A stretch of DNA of 47,913 bases from Halanaerobium congolense (GCF_004366375.1 NZ_SOEF01000024.1:1-47913), one strand, 5' to 3'. Shown: positions 9,509 through 19,073, counted from the stretch's first letter. The notes: generated by a model not told the origin, from the sequence alone. Numbers and translations are program-made.

Positions 9509-11191
9509 CTAAGCAAGATGGGCTCTAGCGTAAGTTCGATGCATATCATCAATAATTATCTCTACTTCATTTTCCACCATATTCCCAGCCCCGTTGACGA
9601 TTATTATATAACCATCAATTCTTGCAATTCCTGCATTTTCATTGCTGGCATGCTGATCTTCAATTTTAACAGTAATTCGATCACCGGCATCTAAATCTAA
9701 AATCTCAGGCTGCAGATCTTCTTTTGATCCTTTTTCAATAACCATGTCTTCATATTTAAGCTCTGCATTACCGCTGATAAAAATATCGATTCCAAATTTA
9801 TCTTCCAGTTCCTGCAGCTTTTCTCCTCCAGCCCCAATTAAAACTGCTGCCACTTCTGGATGCAGTTCTAAGGATACAGCTGGATATTTTTTTCGGCTGG
9901 TTATCTCATCAATCTTGCGGATTACTTTCATAGCCACTGTTGATTCAGATAAAACCTTACCAGTTCCTCCACAGACAGGACAATCCTTCTGCATCAAAGA
10001 GCCAAAACCTTCTCTAACCTTTTTTCTGGTCATCTCAAGCAGTCCCAGCTGGGTAAAACCTAAGATAGAAGTTTTAGTTCTATCTTTTGCCAGCTCATTT
10101 GCTAAAAGATCAGTTACAGACTGCTGATCTGATTGATTATTCATATCTATAAAGTCAATGATAATGATTCCACCAATATCTCTCAGTTTAATCTGACGGG
10201 CAATTTCGGCAACAGCTTCTTTGTTTGTTTTAACAATTGTATCCTGCAAATTTTTCTTACCGGTAAATTTACCTGTGTTAATGTCAATTGAAACCAGGGC
10301 TTCAGTTTGATCTATAACCAGATATCCTCCCGATTTAAGCCAGACTTTACGCTGCAGTAAACTCTCAATTTCTTTTTCAATATTATAAGCAGCCAGAATT
10401 GGTATATTGCGCTGATAAAGTGCAATTCTATTTTTTAAATCTGGTGCAAAAATTGAGGTTAAATCAATTAACCGCTGATAATCTTCTTTATCATCTACAA
10501 CTACTCGATCTATATTTTCATCTAAATAATCTCTAATTAAATTTTTAAGCAAATCTTCTTCCTGATATAAAATATCTATATCATTTTTCTGGAAAAAATC
10601 ATTACGAATTCTTTTCCAGGTTCCTGATAAAAAATTATAATCATTCTGTAGCTTGGTATAACTCTCATCTCTGGCATTTGTTCGAATGATTAAACCTTCT
10701 TTGCCATCTTTTAAATCCTGAGCTATTGATTTTAAACGACCCCGCTCACCATCATCATTGATTCTGCGAGAAATACCAATTTTGTTGTCAGATGGGATAT
10801 AAACAAAAAATCTACCTGGTATAGAAATTTTACAGGTTACTTTTGCTCCTTTGCTGCCCATTGGCTCTTTGACAACCTGAACCATCAGCCACTGTCCCGG
10901 CTGTAATACATGCTTTACATTTAATTCCTTTTTACTCAACTTCTTTTTCTGCTCACTATTTAAAATTGGGTATAAATCATTTAAGTGAATAAAAGCATTG
11001 CGTGCTATTCCAATATCAACAAAAGCTGCCTGCATCCCCGGCAGCACATCCTGTACTCTGCCGCGGTAGACGTTACCAGCTATTTTATGATAGGTGTCTC
11101 TTTCAAAAAAAAGGTCTTCCAAAGAATTATTATTTAATAAAGCTGCTCTTCTTTCTCTATATTCCGAATTTATTATTATTTGTCTGCTCAT
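9509..11191 (-). CDS. rng: Ribonuclease G/E family endoribonuclease with C-terminal TRAM-like domain
   Basis: Single-strand endoribonuclease for rRNA maturation and mRNA decay. An S1-type domain covers about 36-120. The catalytic carboxylates are at SIDINTGKF (D303) and IIIIDFIDM (D346). The zinc-link CPVCGG has cysteines 404 and 407. These numbers coincide with E. coli RNase E. Residues 500-560 (DAGDRITVKIEDQ, DGYIIIVNGAG) look like a TRAM RNA-binding domain, which the E. coli enzymes lack. The long unstructured RNase E scaffold is absent. It lies five bases downstream of the DUF2344 gene and upstream of the L21 unit, as in many Clostridia. Confidence 0.94.
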   Translation of the reverse strand: MSRQIIINSEYRERRAALLNNNSLEDLFFERDTYHKIAGNVYRGRVQDVLPGMQAAFVDIGIARNAFIHLNDLYPILNSEQKKKLSKKELNVKHVLQPGQWLMVQVVKEPMGSKGAKVTCKISIPGRFFVYIPSDNKIGISRRINDDGERGRLKSIAQDLKDGKEGLIIRTNARDESYTKLQNDYNFLSGTWKRIRNDFFQKNDIDILYQEEDLLKNLIRDYLDENIDRVVVDDKEDYQRLIDLTSIFAPDLKNRIALYQRNIPILAAYNIEKEIESLLQRKVWLKSGGYLVIDQTEALVSIDINTGKFTGKKNLQDTIVKTNKEAVAEIARQIKLRDIGGIIIIDFIDMNNQSDQQSVTDLLANELAKDRTKTSILGFTQLGLLEMTRKKVREGFGSLMQKDCPVCGGTGKVLSESTVAMKVIRKIDEITSRKKYPAVSLELHPEVAAVLIGAGGEKLQELEDKFGIDIFISGNAELKYEDMVIEKGSKEDLQPEILDLDAGDRITVKIEDQHASNENAGIARIDGYIIIVNGAGNMVENEVEIIIDDMHRTYARAHLA

Positions 11192-11196
11192 CTATT

Positions 11197-11898
11197 TCAA
11201 CTCCCGATGAATTTTTCTGCATAGGGAGGGTAAAAGTCTGCTTCATCTCTAACAAAAACTCCCTCTCTTATAACCTGTAGAGGTGAAAAACCCTTAACTT
11301 CTGAAAACTTTTCTCTTAAAGCTCTGTTTAGTTCTTCAGGTCTCACATTACCTCTACTCCCTGTTACAACTGCAAATTTCCATTTGTTTTTATCTATAAT
11401 TTCTGCAGAAAATATTCTTTTCTTTAAATCAATTTTTCTGTCGGATTTTTTTCTCCGATGTCTGATAATCATAATCTCCGATTGTGCCATAAATTCCTCT
11501 AACATTTTCTTTTCTTCTTCTAAACTTTTGGCTGAGGTGTATTCAAAATTTATTGTATAAATAGCAGTATCTAAAAGAGATGAAAGTGATCGAATATCAT
11601 CCGGTATTTTTACTGCCTTTTTAAATCTTAAATCAGCCGGCGAAACAGCATTCAAATCTTCGATCAGTTTTTCAGGATCTATTTCAGAATCCAGTTCAAG
11701 GTCAAAATATTCTCCCTGACTGATTAAACCAACTGCAAGAGGTGGTCCAATCGCTAGATTAATTCTAGGATTATATCCTTGAGAAAAAGCTGCCGGCAGT
11801 TCTGCCCTTCTAATTATTCTTCTTAAAGTTTTAATAACTTCTAAATGAGAAATATACATTAAGTCTTCTAATTTAGCAAATTTAATCCTGTAATTCAT
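11197..11898 (-). CDS. TIGR03936/DUF2344 family radical-SAM-associated protein
   Basis: A 233-residue protein of the DUF2344 family with no cysteine cluster of its own. Typical features are the N-terminal FAKLEDLMYISHLEVIKTLRR, and RRAELPAAFSQGYNPR at residues 28-43. It occurs next to, or fused to, the B12-binding radical SAM protein encoded just upstream, so the two presumably act together; the reaction is not established as far as I know. An in-frame GTG at 11910 exists, but the GGTGG ribosome site fits the ATG at 11898. It overlaps the preceding gene by 17 bases. Confidence 0.85.
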   Translation of the reverse strand: MNYRIKFAKLEDLMYISHLEVIKTLRRIIRRAELPAAFSQGYNPRINLAIGPPLAVGLISQGEYFDLELDSEIDPEKLIEDLNAVSPADLRFKKAVKIPDDIRSLSSLLDTAIYTINFEYTSAKSLEEEKKMLEEFMAQSEIMIIRHRRKKSDRKIDLKKRIFSAEIIDKNKWKFAVVTGSRGNVRPEELNRALREKFSEVKGFSPLQVIREGVFVRDEADFYPPYAEKFIGS

Positions 11899-13759
11899 TT
11901 GTTCTACCACCTACTAACTCTAGATCAACTTCAAAATTACCACAGATTGCACAACCATGACAGTCGGCAAATCTACAGTCATCTATTAATACTTCATTAT
12001 ATGCATTTTTGTATTCTTTAATTAAGAAAGATTTGGGAATTCCAATATCTAATTTCTCCCAGGAAAAAATTTCATTTTCTCCTCTTTCTCTTAAATATTC
12101 TTCTGGCTGAATGTCGTTTTCTCTAAAAGCCTCTCCCCAAATTCTGGGCTCAAAACATTCATGCCAGCCTTCAAAGCGGCTGCCTTTTTCCCAGGCAGAA
12201 GCAATTACTTGAGAAAGTCTTCTGTCTCCTCTGGCAAGTACTCCTTCCAAACGCGAAAGTTCTGGGTCATTCCAGCTAAAGGAAAAACTTCTCCCTTTAA
12301 TATTATCTCTTAAATAATCGTGTTTTTTAATAATCGTCTCTACATCATCCATCTTGTGCCACTGAAATGGTGTAAAAACTTTGGGAACAAAGGTTGAGAC
12401 ACTGACAGAAACTTCTATTCGCCTCATTCTTTTCTTAGTATTTCGGCGGACTTCCTGACCGATATTTCTTATTTTTTGGGCCATCTCTGCTATACCTTTA
12501 ACATCTTCCATTGTTTCAGTCGGCAGACCAATCATAAAATAAAGTTTGATCTTGGACCAGCCGTTTTCAAAAGCTGAGCGGGCTGCGCTGTAGATATCAT
12601 CTTCACTAATATTTTTATTAATTACATCTCTTAAACGCTGTGTCCCTGCCTCTGGGGCAAAGGTTAAACCTGTTTTTCTGACCTTATTAACCTCTTCTGC
12701 CAGTTCAACTGAAAATTTATCAACTCTCAATGAAGATAAAGAAACACTAATTTTTTTCTCACTAAATTTTTTAGTCATGGCCTGCACTAATTTTTTGGCT
12801 TCGGTATAATCGACAGTACTTAATGATGTTAAGGAAATCTCATCATAACCTGTCGACTTTAAAGCCTTTTCGGCAAGTTCCATTAACCGCCCAACACTTC
12901 TTTCTCTAACCGGTCGGTAAGCTATTCCAGCAGCGCAAAATCTGCAGCTTCTGGTACAGCCGCGTGAAATCTCTAAAACAACTCTTTCATGAACCGTATC
13001 CCGGTAGGGTACAATAAAATCTGTTGGAAAAAAAGCCTGATCTAAGTTCTGAACCACCTGTTTTTTGACTCTATCTTTTTGGCCAGGGGCTGAATTTAAA
13101 GCTAAAATCTCACCCTGCTCACCATATTCTTCACTATAGAGTGAAGGAACATAAACTCCGGGCATTTTATTTAGCTTTTTTAAAATTTCAGCTTTTTTTA
13201 ATCCCTGAGCCTTCAAATCCTGATATTTATTTAAGAGTGTGATAATAAAAGCTTCTGCCTCACCCACAAAAAACAAATCTATAAATTCGGCTATTGGTTC
13301 AGAATTAAATACAGTTGAACCGCCGGCAATAACCAGTGGATCCTCTTCCTTTCTTTCGGAAGCATAAATTGAAAGCCCACTTAAATCCAGCATATTTAAA
13401 ATATTTGTATAACTCATCTCATACTGAAGTGTAAATCCTAAAATATCAAAATCTTTAATTTCATGGTAAGATTCTAAGCTATAAAGAGGAATCTCTTCTT
13501 CCTTCATCAGATCTTCCATGTCCTGCCAGGGAGCATAAACTCTTTCTGCCAGCATATTATCTTCTCTATTAATTAAATGATATAAAATTTTAAGCCCTAA
13601 ATGAGACATACCAATTTCATAAACATCTGGAAAGGCCAGGGCCACCTTCAGCCTTTCTGGATCCCAGTCTTTAGTAATAGAGTTCCACTCATTACCGGTA
13701 TATCTTTCCGGACTGGAGATCTTATATAAATTTTCTATAATTTTTTCTTTATACTGCAA
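11882..13759 (-). CDS. TIGR03960 family B12-binding-domain radical SAM protein
   Basis: A 625-residue radical SAM enzyme. The N-terminal cobalamin-binding-like region covers about 35-190 (LAFPDVYEIGMSHLGLKILY). The iron-sulfur motif SRGCTRSCRFC has C268, C272 and C275. A C-terminal cysteine pair HGCAICG lies near residue 605. The start is TTG, preceded by GAGGTGG. It is translationally coupled to the DUF2344 protein. This pair next to rng and rplU is conserved in Firmicutes, suggesting a job in RNA or ribosome modification, which remains inference. Confidence 0.88.
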   Translation of the reverse strand: MQYKEKIIENLYKISSPERYTGNEWNSITKDWDPERLKVALAFPDVYEIGMSHLGLKILYHLINREDNMLAERVYAPWQDMEDLMKEEEIPLYSLESYHEIKDFDILGFTLQYEMSYTNILNMLDLSGLSIYASERKEEDPLVIAGGSTVFNSEPIAEFIDLFFVGEAEAFIITLLNKYQDLKAQGLKKAEILKKLNKMPGVYVPSLYSEEYGEQGEILALNSAPGQKDRVKKQVVQNLDQAFFPTDFIVPYRDTVHERVVLEISRGCTRSCRFCAAGIAYRPVRERSVGRLMELAEKALKSTGYDEISLTSLSTVDYTEAKKLVQAMTKKFSEKKISVSLSSLRVDKFSVELAEEVNKVRKTGLTFAPEAGTQRLRDVINKNISEDDIYSAARSAFENGWSKIKLYFMIGLPTETMEDVKGIAEMAQKIRNIGQEVRRNTKKRMRRIEVSVSVSTFVPKVFTPFQWHKMDDVETIIKKHDYLRDNIKGRSFSFSWNDPELSRLEGVLARGDRRLSQVIASAWEKGSRFEGWHECFEPRIWGEAFRENDIQPEEYLRERGENEIFSWEKLDIGIPKSFLIKEYKNAYNEVLIDDCRFADCHGCAICGNFEVDLELVGGRTNELQD

Positions 13760-13773
13760 AAAACCACCTCATA

Positions 13774-14913
13774 TTAAAACATCAATTTATTTTTCCTCAA
13801 GTTTATATTAATTGCTATTGCAACTGCAGTCAGCGAGGTCAACATAAATGTACCTCCATAACTAATAAAGGGTAGAGGAATACCAGTGATTGGCATAATA
13901 CCCATTGTCATTCCGACATTCTCCAGCACGTGAAATAAAAACATAGCTATAATTCCTATCATAACTAAATAACCATATCTATCCCTTGCATTTTCGGCAA
14001 TGCTTAAAAATTGCCAGAGTAAAAATAAAAATAATAAAATTACGACTGCTGTTCCTAAAAAGCCAAATTCTTCTCCAATTACTGAAAAAATGAAATCAGT
14101 ATGTTTTTCAGGTAAGAAATTCAGCTGATTTTGAGTCCCTGCAAAAAGTCCTTTTCCAAATGATCTTCCAGATCCCAGAGCAATAATTGATTGAATAATA
14201 TTATAGCCGCTGCCGTGAGGATCTATATTCGGGTTTATAAAAACTATCAATCTATTTAGCTGATATTCTTTCAAAAAAGGAAGCGGTGTATTAAAAAATA
14301 CATGGGCTGTGATAGTGGAAACAATTACTAAGAAACCGCCTCCAAAAACTGAAGCCATATATTTGAAATTACCACCACCCGCAAAAAGCATCAGCAAGTA
14401 AATAAAAAACAAGACTAAAGCAGTACCCAAATCATTTTGTAAAATAACCAGTGAAAAAGGAATAAAAGCTACTATTGAAGGCAGAAACATTCCTTTTAGA
14501 TAACCCATATCATCTGAATTATTATCAATCACTGCTGCTAAAACTAAAATTAACATTATTTTAGATAATTCTGAAGTCTGAAGGTTAAAAGCACCAATAC
14601 TAATCCAGTGAGCCCCTCCGGAAACACCCTGACCTAAAAATAAGGTTGCAGTTAACATCAGAAGCATTGAAATATAAATCAAAATAGCATACTGTTTAAA
14701 TATTTTATAATCAAAGGCCTGCATGATAAAAACTACCAGCAGCCCCAGCACAACTGAGACTGCCTGTTTTTGAAGAAATCTTAATGCACCACTACCCGCC
14801 TGATTAATTTCAACAGCAGAACTAATACTGATAAAGCCAATTAAAATTAATAAAATAACAGCAAATGGTACATTGAAATTTAAGTAACGCAGAAATTTTT
14901 TGTTCCAGTTCAT
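13774..14913 (-). CDS. rodA: Rod-shape peptidoglycan polymerase RodA (SEDS family)
   Basis: Multi-pass membrane glycosyltransferase that polymerises lipid II for side-wall growth with PBP2. About ten membrane helices are visible. SEDS signatures include QNDLGTAL, the loop NPNIDPHGSGYNIIQS, GEEFGFLG, and the C-terminal PITGIPLPFISYGGT. A TTG in frame at 14922 is possible, but GAGGGG is better spaced for the ATG at 14913 (379 residues). It lies 14 bases after minE and in the same run as its expected partner mrdA. Confidence 0.94.
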   Translation of the reverse strand: MNWNKKFLRYLNFNVPFAVILLILIGFISISSAVEINQAGSGALRFLQKQAVSVVLGLLVVFIMQAFDYKIFKQYAILIYISMLLMLTATLFLGQGVSGGAHWISIGAFNLQTSELSKIMLILVLAAVIDNNSDDMGYLKGMFLPSIVAFIPFSLVILQNDLGTALVLFFIYLLMLFAGGGNFKYMASVFGGGFLVIVSTITAHVFFNTPLPFLKEYQLNRLIVFINPNIDPHGSGYNIIQSIIALGSGRSFGKGLFAGTQNQLNFLPEKHTDFIFSVIGEEFGFLGTAVVILLFLFLLWQFLSIAENARDRYGYLVMIGIIAMFLFHVLENVGMTMGIMPITGIPLPFISYGGTFMLTSLTAVAIAININLRKNKLMF

Positions 14914-14927
14914 TTGGAGCAACCCCT

Positions 14928-15191
14928 CTACTTAGAGCCTTTTAGGGGGAAATTCGCAACTAAGGCTGTCATGTCATCTTCACGTTTAACATCCATTTCA
15001 ATTTTCTGAGAATCGACATCTATATATTTACTTAAAACACCTATTAATTCATCACGCATTGCATCCATTTCATCTGGAGTTAATTTTACTCTATCTTGAA
15101 CAAGTACAAATTGTAATCTTTCCTTTGCTACACTTTTACTTTTTTTATCTTTATCATCACTTTTTAAACCGAGCCACTTTAATATATCGAT
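14928..15191 (-). CDS. minE: Cell division topological factor MinE, non-canonical (AUC) start
   Basis: An 87-residue MinE read from the minus strand between minD and rodA. It begins I/M-DILKWLGLKSDDK and carries the MinD-binding VAKERLQFVLVQDR (residues 21-34). A C-terminal dimer domain follows: TPDEMDAMRDEL, LSKYIDVDSQKIEM. No ATG, GTG or TTG lies in this frame upstream of the conserved region. The frame runs back to the minD stop. The G-run ribosome site AAGGGGGGG (15198-15206) is six bases from an ATC codon at 15189-15191, exactly where MinE proteins have their Met. I therefore read an AUC start; AUA at 15183-15185 is a poorer alternative. Sequencing error (C for G) cannot be excluded. Confidence 0.88.
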   Translation of the reverse strand: MDILKWLGLKSDDKDKKSKSVAKERLQFVLVQDRVKLTPDEMDAMRDELIGVLSKYIDVDSQKIEMDVKREDDMTALVANFPLKGSK

Positions 15192-15209
15192 TTTACTCCC
15201 CCCCTTGTA

Positions 15210-16004
15210 TTAAGATAAACCAACTAACTTTTTAAATCTAGTTAAAAAACTATCTTTTTCTAAAGGCATCATTGGTAGATCCTCACCCATGATTCTGCGA
15301 GCAATATTACGATAAGCCTGTCCTGCTTTAGCATTATCATTTAAGGCAATAGGTTCACCTTTATTAGTCGAAACAACAATACCTTCGTCTTCTGGTACTA
15401 TACCAATTAAGTCAATAGCTAAAATTTCTATCATATCATCAATTCCCATCATATCACCACGGTCAACCATATCTGCTCTAATCCTATTGATTATCACTTC
15501 TGGATCACGTAGACCTTCAGCCTCTAATAAACCAATAATTCTATCGGCATCACGAACAGCTGAGATTTCAGGAGTTGTTACAATAATAGCCCTATCTGCA
15601 CCGGCTATTGCGTTTTTAAATCCCTGTTCAATTCCAGCTGGTGAATCAACAACAATATAATCCATATCTTCTTTTAACTTTTCAATAAGCTCCTTCATTT
15701 GAAAAGGAGTAACAGAAGTTTTGTCTCTTGTTTGAGCTGCTGGTAAAAGATATAAACCGTCATAACGCTTATCTCTAATCATGGCCTGTTCAAGTCTGCA
15801 GTTATTTTCAACTACATCAACAATATCGTAAACAATTCTATTTTCAAGTCCCATAACAACATCCAAATTTCTAAGTCCAATATCAGCATCAATCAAACAA
15901 ACTTTGTTGCCCTGCATTGCAAGAGCAGTACCAATATTAGCTGAAGAAGTAGTTTTGCCTACCCCACCTTTACCTGATGTAATAACAATTGTCTTGCCTG
16001 CCAA
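15210..16004 (-). CDS. minD: Septum site-determining ATPase MinD
   Basis: ParA-like ATPase that carries MinC to the membrane and oscillates with MinE. The deviant Walker A GKGGVGKT is at residues 11-18, DADIGLRNLD follows, and VVDSPAG is the Walker B region. The last residues (SFLTRFKKLVGLS) form the amphipathic membrane-targeting helix. The start codon is TTG with GGGGGGA upstream. An overlapping ATG in another frame is not used. At 264 residues it is of normal length. It sits between minC (24-base gap) and minE (18-base gap). Confidence 0.96.
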   Translation of the reverse strand: MAGKTIVITSGKGGVGKTTSSANIGTALAMQGNKVCLIDADIGLRNLDVVMGLENRIVYDIVDVVENNCRLEQAMIRDKRYDGLYLLPAAQTRDKTSVTPFQMKELIEKLKEDMDYIVVDSPAGIEQGFKNAIAGADRAIIVTTPEISAVRDADRIIGLLEAEGLRDPEVIINRIRADMVDRGDMMGIDDMIEILAIDLIGIVPEDEGIVVSTNKGEPIALNDNAKAGQAYRNIARRIMGEDLPMMPLEKDSFLTRFKKLVGLS

Positions 16005-16028
16005 ATTTCATCCCCCCTGAATTTATAA

Positions 16029-16634
16029 CTAAATTTTTTCTACAATAATTTGATCTTCTTCTATAAATGCTCTTTCTGCCTGTAATTTAGAACTATCACT
16101 GTCATCTGGTGATCTGGCAATTAATGAAGCTATTCTCAGCTGGGTTGGATCCAGCATTAAAGCTGCTACCTGAGCTTCTTTACTGCCACCAGCACCCGCA
16201 TGGACAACTCCTCTTAACCTACCAAAAACAATAATATCACCACCAGCAATTACTTCTGCACCGGGATTAACATCACCAACAATTACTACATTAGCCTGAT
16301 GTTTAACTCGCTGACCTGATCTGAGGGTTCTATTTATTATTACTGCCTCAGAAGTGCTTTCTTTATTTTTTTCTTCTGTTTCAATTTTTTTTGCTGTAAA
16401 ATAAATTTTATTAACCTGATTATAATTTTTAACTAAATTCATCAGTTCTTCTAGCTGTTCAAAAGCTAATTCTAATCCACTCAAATTCAAATATAAATTA
16501 ACACCTGTAAAAAAATCAGAAGCCTCAGCAGCGTGAAGGCCAACAGCTTTTTTGATATTGCCGAAGGTACTGCCTTCACGAAAATTCATTACTATTCCAT
16601 CTGAAACTGCCTGAAAAGAAAACACAGAAGCCAT
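16029..16634 (-). CDS. minC: Septum site-determining protein MinC
   Basis: FtsZ polymerisation inhibitor of the Min system. The N-terminal domain covers about 1-90. The C-terminal beta-helix domain covers about 100-195, with NVVIVGDVNPGAEVIAGGDI and VFGRLRGVVHAGAGG, which binds MinD. GAGGAGAG lies just before the ATG at 16634, so I choose MASVFSF as the start (201 residues) over an ATG eight codons upstream. It lies between mrdA and minD in one transcription direction. Confidence 0.95.
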   Translation of the reverse strand: MASVFSFQAVSDGIVMNFREGSTFGNIKKAVGLHAAEASDFFTGVNLYLNLSGLELAFEQLEELMNLVKNYNQVNKIYFTAKKIETEEKNKESTSEAVIINRTLRSGQRVKHQANVVIVGDVNPGAEVIAGGDIIVFGRLRGVVHAGAGGSKEAQVAALMLDPTQLRIASLIARSPDDSDSSKLQAERAFIEEDQIIVEKI

Positions 16635-16681
16635 AAAATCTCTCCTCATTATAAACACTTTTTAATATATTCTTTAATAAA

Positions 16682-18559
16682 TTATTCTTCCCTACTGTTA
16701 TAATAAATCTTTTTTCTACCATTCTCATAATTTTTAAAGCCAAAATAATATTCCATTATTTCTCTGGCAATTGGAACAGAATAGGCGCTTGAACCACCAT
16801 TTTCTATAAAAACAACAATCGCTATTTGAGGATCTTCATAGGGAGCAAAGCCTCCAAACCAACCATGATTTGCACCTCCAGTTTGGGCAGTACCCGTTTT
16901 ACCGGCTGCTTTAACTGGAAAATCACTAAAATGTCTAGAAGCAGTACCATAACTTTTATTTACAACATCGTGCATTCCTTCTTTTAGAGCCTCAAAAACT
17001 TCTGGCTCTACTTCATCTCTTAAATCAATTCTAATTTCTGGTTTAAAAGTTTCAACAATGTCACCATCTGCTCCCCTTATTTCTTTAACCAGCTGTGGTT
17101 TATAGGAAACTCCCTCTGCAGCTACTGTTGAAATTAAGGAGGCAATCTGTACCGGTGTTGTCAATAAACTTCCCTGACCTATTGATAAATTAACTGAATC
17201 ACCTGGATACCATCCCTGATTTAAATTGCTTCTTTTCCAGCTGTCGTCTGGGACTAAACCGCTTTTTTCAGATGGTAAATCGATATCAGTTTTAGTTCCC
17301 AGGCCATATTTATGAGCATATTCAGCCAGTTTTTCTCCTTTATATTCTTTATAAAGCTCATAACCCAGTTCATAAAAAACAACATTATTTGAGCGGGCTA
17401 TTGCTTTTACAAAATCAAGTTTACCCTCTCCAACTGGATTCCAGTTTTTAAAGGGTCTGGACCAATTTGGAATTGAAAAAGTTCCATTTGAGTCGTAAAA
17501 ACTGGTATTTGCTCGAACTCCTAACTCTTCCATAGCTGCTGTTCCGGTAACGAGTTTAAAAATCGAGGCTGGTGGAACCGCTGTCATTGTTGTCCGATTA
17601 ATCATTGGCCGCAAGGGATCATTGATCAATTCTTGATAATCACTGCTGCTGATTCCCTTAGCAAATAAATTTAGATTATAATCAGGAAGACTGGCAGAAG
17701 CAAGAATACCTCCTGTATCAATATCCATCACTACGGCAGCAATACCAGTAGGGGTTGATCTGTCTTCATCTTCAGCTGCCAGTTCTCTAAGTTGATTATA
17801 ATTTTTCTCTAATAAATCTTCTAGAACTGACTGTAGTGAAAAGTTAATATTTAAAATTAAATCATTTCCAGCCTCTGGATTTTTAATACCAATGGTTTTA
17901 ATTTTTTTACCACGGCTGTTGACCTCAATCTGTTCAGCGCCTCGTTCTCCATTTAAATAAAACTCGTATTCCTTTTCCAGCCCACCTTTACCTACAAAGT
18001 CACCACCGCGGTAATTGTAGCCCTGTTCATTAAATGAAATCAATTCCTGTTCATTAATCTCACCAATATAGCCGGTGGCATGAACCAGTTTCTCAGGATA
18101 AATATAATCTCTCATGGATGATTCGTTAACTATCAAGCCGGGTAAAATATCCTTGTTTTCAGCTATTATAACCATATCTTCTTTATCCAGATGTCTGGCC
18201 AGTAATATTGGTTCTACAGCAGTATCAACCTCAGAATTTTTATAATTCTGGAGCAGTCGCGATTCTGCTAAACTGCTAATTTGAGAAAGCTTATTTAGAA
18301 TTTCTGCAGCTGAGCTTTCTGGCGGTATTTCATTCTGCATCAAATATAGATTATAGCTTAATCTGTTAGATACAATGATTTCGCCCCGCTTATCATATAT
18401 TCTGCCTCGTGGTGCATTTATTGGCCTAACAGAAATTCTATTACCTTCGGAAAGTTCATAATAATAGTCACCCTGTACAATTTGTAAATAAGCAGCTCTG
18501 GACAGCAAAATAGTAAAAATTAAAAGTATAACAATCCTGATAATTTTATGTCTGTCCAC
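16682..18559 (-). CDS. mrdA: Penicillin-binding protein 2 (peptidoglycan transpeptidase)
   Basis: Class B transpeptidase that cross-links side-wall peptidoglycan together with RodA. One N-terminal membrane anchor covers residues 8-26. The dimerisation region includes NAPRGRIYDKRG. The transpeptidase domain has SxxK at S332-IFK335, SxN at S390-N391-N392 and KTG at 554-556. The start is GTG with a weak AAGGCG site. It overlaps mreD by 14 bases, which suggests translational coupling. At 625 residues it is of standard size. Confidence 0.95.
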   Translation of the reverse strand: MDRHKIIRIVILLIFTILLSRAAYLQIVQGDYYYELSEGNRISVRPINAPRGRIYDKRGEIIVSNRLSYNLYLMQNEIPPESSAAEILNKLSQISSLAESRLLQNYKNSEVDTAVEPILLARHLDKEDMVIIAENKDILPGLIVNESSMRDYIYPEKLVHATGYIGEINEQELISFNEQGYNYRGGDFVGKGGLEKEYEFYLNGERGAEQIEVNSRGKKIKTIGIKNPEAGNDLILNINFSLQSVLEDLLEKNYNQLRELAAEDEDRSTPTGIAAVVMDIDTGGILASASLPDYNLNLFAKGISSSDYQELINDPLRPMINRTTMTAVPPASIFKLVTGTAAMEELGVRANTSFYDSNGTFSIPNWSRPFKNWNPVGEGKLDFVKAIARSNNVVFYELGYELYKEYKGEKLAEYAHKYGLGTKTDIDLPSEKSGLVPDDSWKRSNLNQGWYPGDSVNLSIGQGSLLTTPVQIASLISTVAAEGVSYKPQLVKEIRGADGDIVETFKPEIRIDLRDEVEPEVFEALKEGMHDVVNKSYGTASRHFSDFPVKAAGKTGTAQTGGANHGWFGGFAPYEDPQIAIVVFIENGGSSAYSVPIAREIMEYYFGFKNYENGRKKIYYNSREE

Positions 18560-19043
18560 TCAGATCACGCCTTCCCCAGAAAAAATAAATTAAATAAACA
18601 AAGAAGGTGATTAGAGAATTTAATGCTGCCATTGGTAAAATCATATCTTTAATCAAGGTTAAATAATTTGCGGCAAATAAATAATTTTCTTTTAACAGCA
18701 GGTATAAAAGTTCATGCACAATTGTTGCTAAAAAGACACCAAGAGGCGGAATTAATAAATTTTCAGGAAAAAATCTTCCCGACAGCAGAGCCGATAAAAA
18801 AGCAACCGCTGTTTTTACTGGTGTAAAAAGTCCAATAAAAGATGTTATAAAAACATCCTGCAGCAAGCCACCTACCGCTCCATAAATCATCGCATCTTGG
18901 GCCCCAAAAATAATAGCTCTAATTACAATGTAAATTAATATAAAATCTGGTATTAAATTTAAAGATGGAAAAAATATAGGTAGGGTCAGCTGAAAAATCA
19001 ACAGGAAGATTATGATTGAAATATTAAATATATATTTTTTCAA
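18546..19043 (-). CDS. mreD: Rod shape-determining protein MreD
   Basis: A 165-residue membrane protein with five or six hydrophobic helices, between mreC and mrdA. This is the standard place for MreD, which anchors the elongasome. Visible family features are FFPSLNLIPDFILIYIV and the central GAVGGLLQDVF. The start codon is TTG, preceded by GGGGAG. MreD proteins are poorly conserved, so the call leans on order and topology as well as sequence. Confidence 0.9.
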   Translation of the reverse strand: MKKYIFNISIIIFLLIFQLTLPIFFPSLNLIPDFILIYIVIRAIIFGAQDAMIYGAVGGLLQDVFITSFIGLFTPVKTAVAFLSALLSGRFFPENLLIPPLGVFLATIVHELLYLLLKENYLFAANYLTLIKDMILPMAALNSLITFFVYLIYFFWGRRDLSGQT

Positions 19044-19073
19044 TTTAAACTCCCCATCATTAAGATTTTTCCT

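Noticed and set aside
9744-10127. 127-codon plus-strand frame opposite rng
   Set aside because: Lies wholly antisense to a well-supported rng gene with catalytic motifs. Its composition is low-complexity serine/proline and there is no ribosome site.
14928-15209. Interpretation of the minD-rodA gap as non-coding or a pseudogene
   Set aside because: The reading frame is uninterrupted for 87 codons with intact MinE motifs and only the start codon is unusual, so a functional gene is the simpler reading.
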